Assembly (NCBI RefSeq): GCF_000235505.1
Contig: NZ_JH379027.1
Coordinates: 878,004-942,003 of the forward strand
Direction of reading: 5' to 3'
Length of the DNA stretch: 64,000 nt
Source of the DNA: Hungatella hathewayi WAL-18680
Lineage (GTDB): Bacteria > Bacillota > Clostridia > Lachnospirales > Lachnospiraceae
The position numbers and the translations under genes were made by a program. Below are positions 58,840 through 64,000 of this stretch, piece by piece. The notes under the pieces are model-generated. The model did not search any database and had not been told where the DNA came from. It saw only the letters and a program-made list of their open reading frames with translations. Each line of letters opens with the position of its first letter. The first letter of the stretch is position 1.

Positions 58840-59649
58840 ATGAGCTGGTTAAAAGATGTGATTGGGACGGAGAAAGCGATTATTGCCATGTGCCACTTGC
58901 AGGCCATGCCGGGGGACCCCTATTATGATGCGGAAAAGGGGATGGACTGGGTAGTGGAGAAGGCAAAGGAGGACTTGTGCGCCCTGCAGGATGGCGGTGT
59001 GGATGCGGTGATGTTCAGCAATGAATTCAGCCTGCCGTATCTGACCAGGGTGAAGACGGAAACGGTGGCGGCCATGGCCCGGGTGATTGGGGAACTGAAG
59101 CCTTTCATCAAGGTGCCTTTTGGGGTTAATGTGCTGTGGGACCCCATTGCGTCTCTGGATTTGGCCATTGCTACGGGAGCACTGTTTGTGCGGGAGATTA
59201 TGAGCGGAGTTTACGCCAGTGATTTTGGACTGTGGAACACGAATACGGGGGAGACGGCCAGACATCAGGACCGGCTGGACGCCAAAAATGTGAAGCTGCT
59301 CTACAATATTGTGCCGGAGGCGGCAAAATATCTGGCGGACCGGGATATCAAAATGGTGGCGAAGACCACAGTGTTTAACTGCCGCCCGGATGCCATCTGT
59401 GTGTCCGGCGCCACGGCGGGAAGCGCCACGGATGTCCATGTGCTGTCGGATGTGAAGAGCGTGCTGCCGGACACGGTGGTGATTGCCAACACCGGGTGCA
59501 GGAAGGATACGATTGAGGGGATTTTGAAGATTGCGGATGCGGCGGTTGTGGGGACGACTTTCAAGTATGACGGAAAGTTCGAGAACCAGGTGGACGTGGA
59601 GCGGGTGAAGGAGTTTATGGAAGTGGTGAGAATGGCCAGGGCGTCGTAG
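58840..59649 (+). CDS. BtpA/SgcQ family TIM-barrel protein (second copy)
   Basis: 269 residues from ATG 58840, with GGAGAAGGAG upstream. Same marks as the first copy: KAIIAMCHLQAMPGDP, VDAVMFSNEFSLPY, FGVNVLWDPIASLDLAIATG, FVREIMSGVYASDFGLW, GCRKDTIEGILKIADAAVVG. The two copies are diverged over their whole length, so they probably act on different intermediates or form a heteromer. Confidence 0.9.
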   Translation: MSWLKDVIGTEKAIIAMCHLQAMPGDPYYDAEKGMDWVVEKAKEDLCALQDGGVDAVMFSNEFSLPYLTRVKTETVAAMARVIGELKPFIKVPFGVNVLWDPIASLDLAIATGALFVREIMSGVYASDFGLWNTNTGETARHQDRLDAKNVKLLYNIVPEAAKYLADRDIKMVAKTTVFNCRPDAICVSGATAGSATDVHVLSDVKSVLPDTVVIANTGCRKDTIEGILKIADAAVVGTTFKYDGKFENQVDVERVKEFMEVVRMARAS

Positions 59650-59661
59650 GGTGCCGGAATA

Positions 59662-59706
59662 TGGGAGAGGGGACAGAGTGAATGGCACTGTGCCCTCTCT
59701 TTTTGT
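59662..59706 (+). terminator. Terminator of the PTS locus
   Basis: GAGAGGG with CCCTCTC (59665-59699) enclosing AGTG/CACT, followed by TTTTTGTG. Confidence 0.88.
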
Positions 59707-59736
59707 GTCTGCTGAGGGGACAAATAGTAAGTTTTA

Positions 59737-59745
59737 TGGTATACT
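59737..59745 (+). promoter_or_regulatory. Extended -10 promoter of the HAD gene
   Basis: TG-G-TATACT, 32 bases before the start codon. Confidence 0.6.
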
Positions 59746-59776
59746 TTAAGGCAGATTGCGGAAAGGGGAATGTTTG

Positions 59777-60388
59777 ATGATAAAAAATATTGTGTTTGAT
59801 ATGGGAAAGGTTCTGGTGGATTACGATTCCAGTAAAGTCTGCCGGCATTTTATAGAAGATGTGGAAGAGCAGAAGAAGGTGGAGACGGCGGTCTTCGTGT
59901 CGCCGGAGTGGATTCTGATGGATATGGGAGTGCTGCCGGAGAAGGATGCGCTGGAGAAGATTTGCAGAAGGCTGGATACGGAACACGAGAAGGAGATGGC
60001 CAAAATCTGTCTGGCCCACTGGCATGAGTACTGTATGTGGGAAAAAGAGGGGATGGCAGAGCTTGTAAGGGATTTGAAGGAGGCAGGCTTTGGCATCTAT
60101 CTCTGCTCCAATGCGTCTTTGCGCCTGCTTGACTGCTACAAGGACGTGATTCCGGGGATTGAGTATTTTGACGGTGTGTTGTTCTCGGCGGAGGTGAAAT
60201 GTATGAAGCCCCAGAGGGAGATGTATGGGCATCTCTTTGAGCGGTTTGGGCTGAAGCCGGAGGAGTGCTTTTTCGTCGATGATTTGCAGCTGAATATTGA
60301 TGGGGCGAAAGAATGTGGTATGGACGGGTATTGTTTTGCCGACGGGGATGTGCAGAAATTGAGAAGTGTGCTGTTTGGTCTGGGATAA
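59777..60388 (+). CDS. HAD family phosphatase (YihX-like)
   Basis: 203 residues from ATG 59777 (AAGGGG upstream). HAD motifs: nucleophile Asp in VFDMGKVLVDYD, CSNASLRLL, Lys in KCMKPQREMY and acidic VDDLQLN. The family removes phosphate from sugar phosphates or other small substrates. It lies after the PTS terminator under its own promoter, so a link to that pathway is only positional. Confidence 0.9.
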   Translation: MIKNIVFDMGKVLVDYDSSKVCRHFIEDVEEQKKVETAVFVSPEWILMDMGVLPEKDALEKICRRLDTEHEKEMAKICLAHWHEYCMWEKEGMAELVRDLKEAGFGIYLCSNASLRLLDCYKDVIPGIEYFDGVLFSAEVKCMKPQREMYGHLFERFGLKPEECFFVDDLQLNIDGAKECGMDGYCFADGDVQKLRSVLFGLG

Positions 60389-60394
60389 GGGGAA

Positions 60395-62059
60395 ATGAGT
60401 GTGATGTTTGAGAATACGGATGACTGGGTGAAGGAGAAAATCAGGGGGATATCGCACCGGAGCCGGGTGACGTTTACGGCCGCGGCAGCGGCCGGTATTC
60501 TTGCTCATATGTATACGCTGACCAACAAGCTGCCAAACTACGATGAGCTGACGTTTGGGGCCGGAGGAGTCGGTGTGACGGTGTCGTCCGGCCGCTGGGG
60601 ACTGGAGGCGCTGCATCAGCTGAGCATCTTATTGGTGGGGGAGAGTTATTCCCTGCCGTGGTTCAGCGGGATGATAGCGATTGTTTTTATGGCGCTGGCG
60701 GCATGTTATGTGGTGAAGTTTCTGGATATCCGCCAAGATATTCTGTGTGTGCTGACGGGGAGTGTGCTGGTGGTATATCCGGCATTTACCTGTGCCATGT
60801 TTTTTATGTTTACGGCGCGGTATTATGCGTTTGCTGTTTTTCTGATGGCTTGGGGATTGTATCAGTTTGACCGGCAGCTGTCTGTGGCGTCACAGAGAAA
60901 GCGGGAGGGGGTGTCTGGGTACCGGCGGTCCCTATTTTTTGCCTGGCTGGCCGGGATTGGATGTGTGATGCTGGCGACGTCTGTTTTCCAGGCGTATTAT
61001 CCGCTGGCGGCGGGACTGTGCGTGGTGAAGCTGATTCAGATGTGCCTTGGAGGTGAGGCTGGGGAGTACGGGAAGGTGTTTCGGAAGGCGTGGATCTATC
61101 TGGCCATGCTGGTGGCCGCTGTGGCCCTTTATATCCTGTCGGCGAAGGCGGTGGCCGCGCTGGCGGGGGACCCGCTCAGTGGATACCGGGGAATGAACCG
61201 GCTGGGAACCATCCGTGCAGCACAGATTCCCTGGATGGTGAAAGAGATTTATAAGAGTGTGATTCTGCTATTCACATCGGATTTTTACCAGGTAAATCCC
61301 ACGGCTTTTTTGAGAGTGGCGCTGGCGGTCTGCTGTCTCTTTACGGCGGTGTTGTCGGCGGTGTGTATGTGGCCGAAATGCAGGGAAAAGGGCGGTGTTT
61401 TGCTGACAGCGGAGCTTGTTGTCTTTGTGCTGATACTGCCGTTCTGCCTGAATGGAATTATTATCATGCAGCCGGATTCCTGGTTTTATACGTTGATGGA
61501 ATATGGGACTGTGACGATATTTTTGTGTCCGCTGGCGGTGTTGGATACGGTTCTTAGCGGAGGCCGATTAAACGACGCCTGTCCGGCAAAACTTCGAAAG
61601 GCCGCTGACATTGTCATCACTTTCAGCATTTTATGCTGCGTGGGAATCTACATCTGGTTCGACAACGGCAATTATGTGACCATGGATTACGCCTACCGCA
61701 GCGCGGAGAGCTATTTCACCTCCATGCTGACCCAGGTGCGGATGACGGAAGGGTACACGGATGAGATGCCGGTCTACGTGCTGGGCTGGGACAGTGAGAT
61801 CGCAGATAAGAGCTTTGCGTCCAACGGCAGTTTAGAGGTGTTTAACATGGCCGGGAAGAACGACTCACTGGTTCACGCCTGGAACTGGTACGCATTTTTG
61901 GAAAATTACTTAAATTACCGTCAGTTTGACTGGGATGAGGAGAAGATTGACGAGCTTTGGAGCAGCCCGGAAGCCGGGGCCATGCCCTGCTATCCGGACC
62001 AGGGTTCCATCACCAGGATGGGCGACGGGATTGTGATAAAGATTGCGGAGAAAGAATAA
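60395..62059 (+). CDS. GtrII-like glucosyltransferase domain membrane protein
   Basis: 554 residues, about ten or eleven membrane segments with an N-terminal MLTQ-free hydrophilic tail. The DELTFGAGGVGVTVSSGRWG loop near residue 50, after the first membrane helix, and the periplasmic C-terminal domain (from about residue 435) are as in GtrII-type O-antigen glucosyltransferases. Such proteins use polyprenyl-linked glucose to modify surface polymers. It begins six bases after the HAD gene; another start at 60404 is possible. Confidence 0.75.
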   Translation: MSVMFENTDDWVKEKIRGISHRSRVTFTAAAAAGILAHMYTLTNKLPNYDELTFGAGGVGVTVSSGRWGLEALHQLSILLVGESYSLPWFSGMIAIVFMALAACYVVKFLDIRQDILCVLTGSVLVVYPAFTCAMFFMFTARYYAFAVFLMAWGLYQFDRQLSVASQRKREGVSGYRRSLFFAWLAGIGCVMLATSVFQAYYPLAAGLCVVKLIQMCLGGEAGEYGKVFRKAWIYLAMLVAAVALYILSAKAVAALAGDPLSGYRGMNRLGTIRAAQIPWMVKEIYKSVILLFTSDFYQVNPTAFLRVALAVCCLFTAVLSAVCMWPKCREKGGVLLTAELVVFVLILPFCLNGIIIMQPDSWFYTLMEYGTVTIFLCPLAVLDTVLSGGRLNDACPAKLRKAADIVITFSILCCVGIYIWFDNGNYVTMDYAYRSAESYFTSMLTQVRMTEGYTDEMPVYVLGWDSEIADKSFASNGSLEVFNMAGKNDSLVHAWNWYAFLENYLNYRQFDWDEEKIDELWSSPEAGAMPCYPDQGSITRMGDGIVIKIAEKE

Positions 62060-62078
62060 CAAAGAGACTATATAAATA

Positions 62079-62126
62079 GAAAGATGGTGAAACGAAGTAA
62101 ATTCTGTTACACCGTCTTTCTTTTAT
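62079..62126 (+). terminator. Terminator of the HAD-GtrII pair
   Basis: GAAAGATGGTG (62079-62089) pairs with CACCGTCTTTC (62110-62120), one G-U pair, followed by TTTTATT. Confidence 0.85.
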
Positions 62127-62214
62127 TCATAGTATCTCCACGACTCATAACCTACGATTATGGATTCAATTCCTATCTCGTATAGATGGAAGCGGGAAAA
62201 AACTATAGCCGTGG

Positions 62215-62243
62215 TTGAAATCTCGGTGTAAATGGGTTACTAT
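62215..62243 (+). promoter_or_regulatory. Promoter of leuB
   Basis: TTGAAA at 62215-62220 and TACTAT at 62238-62243 with a 17-base spacer. The leader is short, with no T-box element. Confidence 0.6.
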
Positions 62244-62287
62244 TAAGAGAAATATAAAAATATACTGTCAAAGGGGAGTGAATCCAG

Positions 62288-63370
62288 ATGAATTATCAAG
62301 TTGCTGTGATTCCGGGCGACGGGATCGGTCCGGAGATTGTGCGTGAGGCCAGGAAGGTGCTGGACCGCGTGGGAGAAGTTTATGGGCATACGTTTACATA
62401 TACCGAGGTGTTGATGGGTGGAGCTTCCATTGATGTGCATGGAGTGCCGCTGACGGACGAGGCGCTTAAGACGGCCGGGGAGAGCGACGCCGTGCTGCTG
62501 GGAGCGGTAGGCGGTGATGTGGGGAATTCCAGATGGTATGACGTGGCGCCGAATCTTCGGCCTGAGGCCGGGCTTCTGGCGATCCGGAAGGGATTGAACC
62601 TGTTTGCCAATATCCGCCCGGCTTATCTTTACAAAGAGCTTGCGGACGCCTGCCCTCTGAAAAAAGAAATCATCGGCGACGGATTTGATATGGTGATTAT
62701 GAGGGAGCTGACCGGCGGACTTTACTTCGGGGAGCGCCACACGGAGGAAGTGAACGGCGTTATGACGGCGGTCGACACATTGACCTACAACGAGAATGAA
62801 ATCAGGCGGATTGCCATCAAGGCCTTCGATATCGCCATGAAGCGCAGGAAACAGGTCATCAGCGTGGACAAGGCAAATGTCCTCGATTCCTCCAGACTTT
62901 GGAGAAAGGTGGTTGAGGAAGTGGCGAAGGACTATCCGGAGGTGAAGCTGACCCACATGCTGGTGGACAACTGCGCCATGCAGCTGGTCATGAATCCGGG
63001 ACAGTTCGACGTGGTGCTGACGGAAAATATGTTTGGCGATATCTTATCGGATGAGGCCAGCATGATAACCGGCTCCATCGGAATGCTTTCTTCCGCCAGC
63101 TTAAACGAGAGCAAATTCGGCATGTATGAGCCAAGCCATGGCTCCGCGCCTGACATTGCGGGCCAGGATATCGCCAACCCGATTGCCACAATTTTGTCGG
63201 CGGCCATGATGCTGCGCTATTCCTTTGACCTGGATCAGGAAGCGGATGCGGTGGAGAAGGCCGTGCAGAAGGTTCTGACCGATGGTTACCGCACTTCGGA
63301 TATCTGGTCGGAGGGCTGTGAGAAGGTGGGAACCACGAAGATGGGAGATTTAGTTGCGGCAGCCATTTGA
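62288..63370 (+). CDS. leuB: 3-isopropylmalate dehydrogenase
   Basis: 360 residues, full length. [11 protein letters not shown] at the start, [31 protein letters not shown], the [11 protein letters not shown] and [15 protein letters not shown] metal-binding Asp region, and [12 protein letters not shown] are all diagnostic. It oxidises and decarboxylates 3-isopropylmalate in leucine synthesis. AAGGGGAG lies upstream. leuC and leuD are not adjacent in this window. Confidence 0.97.
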   Translation: MNYQVAVIPGDGIGPEIVREARKVLDRVGEVYGHTFTYTEVLMGGASIDVHGVPLTDEALKTAGESDAVLLGAVGGDVGNSRWYDVAPNLRPEAGLLAIRKGLNLFANIRPAYLYKELADACPLKKEIIGDGFDMVIMRELTGGLYFGERHTEEVNGVMTAVDTLTYNENEIRRIAIKAFDIAMKRRKQVISVDKANVLDSSRLWRKVVEEVAKDYPEVKLTHMLVDNCAMQLVMNPGQFDVVLTENMFGDILSDEASMITGSIGMLSSASLNESKFGMYEPSHGSAPDIAGQDIANPIATILSAAMMLRYSFDLDQEADAVEKAVQKVLTDGYRTSDIWSEGCEKVGTTKMGDLVAAAI

Positions 63371-63438
63371 AATGAGCGTGGGAAGGCCATGATTTGACAA
63401 AAATCTCACAAAAACCTGTCAAAAACCGTGAAAAGCGA

Positions 63439-63468
63439 TTGACAGAAAGGGCTTTAGCGAGATAAAGT
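63439..63468 (+). promoter_or_regulatory. Possible promoter of ilvD
   Basis: TTGACA at 63439-63444 and TAAAGT at 63463-63468, spacer 18. A second TTGACA at 63394 lacks a good -10. Confidence 0.45.
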
Positions 63469-63494
63469 AGTAAATAACAGAAAAAAGCAGAAAA

Positions 63495-63534
63495 AGTTCC
63501 CTTTGCGAGAGTCGTTTTGACTGGCAGAGGGAAC
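63495..63534 (+). other. Structured leader before ilvD
   Basis: AGTTCCCT (63495-63502) pairs with AGGGAACT (63527-63534); inside, AGTC and GACT (63510-63522) form a second stem. It lies 27 bases before the ATG and has no T run. It could slow translation or stabilise the mRNA. Confidence 0.5.
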
Positions 63535-63561
63535 TGCAATAAATTTGGGAGGGATTCGCAC

Positions 63562-64000
63562 ATGAAGAGTGATGCAGTGAGAAAAGGAATGCAGCAGGCG
63601 CCGCACCGTTCTCTGTTTAATGCCCTGGGCATGACGGAGGAGGAGATGAGAAAGCCGATGGTAGGAATCGTCAGTTCCTACAATGAGATTGTTCCGGGCC
63701 ACATGAATCTGGATAAGATTGTGGAAGCCGTGAAGCTGGGCGTAGCCATGGCAGGCGGGACACCGGTGGTATTTCCGGCCATTGCGGTCTGCGACGGGAT
63801 TGCCATGGGACATATCGGCATGAAATATTCGCTGGTGACCAGGGATTTGATTGCGGATTCCACCGAGTGTATGGCGCTGGCCCATCAGTTTGATGCGCTG
63901 GTGATGGTACCCAACTGTGACAAGAACGTGCCAGGGCTTCTGATGGCGGCGGCACGGATTAATATACCTACGGTGTTCGTCAGTGGCGGACCTATGCTGG
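63562..64000 (+). CDS. ilvD: Dihydroxy-acid dehydratase (3' end outside the window)
   Basis: First 146 residues of a gene running off the end. [48 protein letters not shown] (first cluster-binding Cys) and [14 protein letters not shown] (second Cys) are the iron-sulfur dehydratase marks. It makes the keto-acids for valine, isoleucine and leucine. GGGAGGG lies upstream. Confidence 0.96.
   Translation, partial: MKSDAVRKGMQQAPHRSLFNALGMTEEEMRKPMVGIVSSYNEIVPGHMNLDKIVEAVKLGVAMAGGTPVVFPAIAVCDGIAMGHIGMKYSLVTRDLIADSTECMALAHQFDALVMVPNCDKNVPGLLMAAARINIPTVFVSGGPML

Noticed and set aside
62121-62287. T-box or riboswitch before leuB
   Set aside because: No specifier loop, antiterminator sequence or second terminator could be seen.

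Overview
The window reads as a chromosomal segment of an anaerobic, spore-forming, low-GC-lineage Gram-positive of the Lachnospiraceae type (Enterocloster/Hungatella/Lachnoclostridium-like). Support: strong AAGGAGG ribosome sites, the SCIFF peptide with its radical-SAM maturase next to secDF-tgt-yajC, choline-binding-type wall repeats, an LCP-family enzyme, cytosolic S8 peptidase, and perfect Spo0A boxes. No rRNA, tRNA, CRISPR array, transposase or integrase was seen. The genus is inference.

Region 1 (1-14291) is the downstream half of an extracellular contractile injection system (eCIS): a large charged protein cut by the window edge, two tandem tube-family proteins, a hub (gpD-like), a spike (gpV-like), gp25, two large baseplate J/gp47-like wedge proteins and a tail protein I. 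In the same run of tightly spaced or overlapping genes come a STAS antagonist, an RsbW-like serine kinase and a very short DUF4157 (eCIS core) protein with an HELWH motif. Sheath, tube and AAA genes should lie upstream of base 1.

Region 2 (14367-19339) is an overlapping four-gene unit: a dCache-HAMP-PP2C phosphatase, a DUF2156 acyl/aminoacyl-transferase-like protein, an EamA transporter and a polytopic membrane protein with a degenerate HATPase domain. Together with region 1 it supplies all parts of a partner-switching relay except a sigma factor, which suggests the injection system is controlled by an external signal.

Region 3 (19412-22658) holds two convergent mini wall-binding proteins, a 446-residue wall-binding repeat protein, a 51-residue coiled-coil protein under a probable Spo0A-controlled promoter, and a zinc-ribbon/coiled-coil protein.

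Region 4 (22856-33340) is a surface-glycan cluster: ThDP enzyme, sugar epimerase/dehydratase, three GT2 glycosyltransferases, a polyprenyl-phosphate sugar transferase and an LCP-type ligase. It is followed by envelope or stress functions (33530-38640): HtrA protease with a long Gln/Gly/Ser/Tyr-rich tail, ClpX-like ATPase and an S8 peptidase.

Region 5 (38784-45389) is a signal-peptidase-II-like gene, then a LacI regulator, an ABC sugar importer without its ATPase and a GH13 glucosidase, with a textbook promoter and two operators.

Region 6 (45588-52880) holds a CorC-like protein and the conserved TIGR04086-SCIFF-maturase-SecDF-Tgt-YajC block. Region 7 (53165-62059) is an Sgc-like PTS catabolic locus of unknown substrate: creatininase, EIIC, DeoR, EIIA, EIIB, two BtpA-family proteins around a phosphotriesterase-like enzyme, then HAD phosphatase and GtrII-like genes. 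Region 8 (62288-64000) is leuB and the start of ilvD, branched-chain amino acid synthesis.
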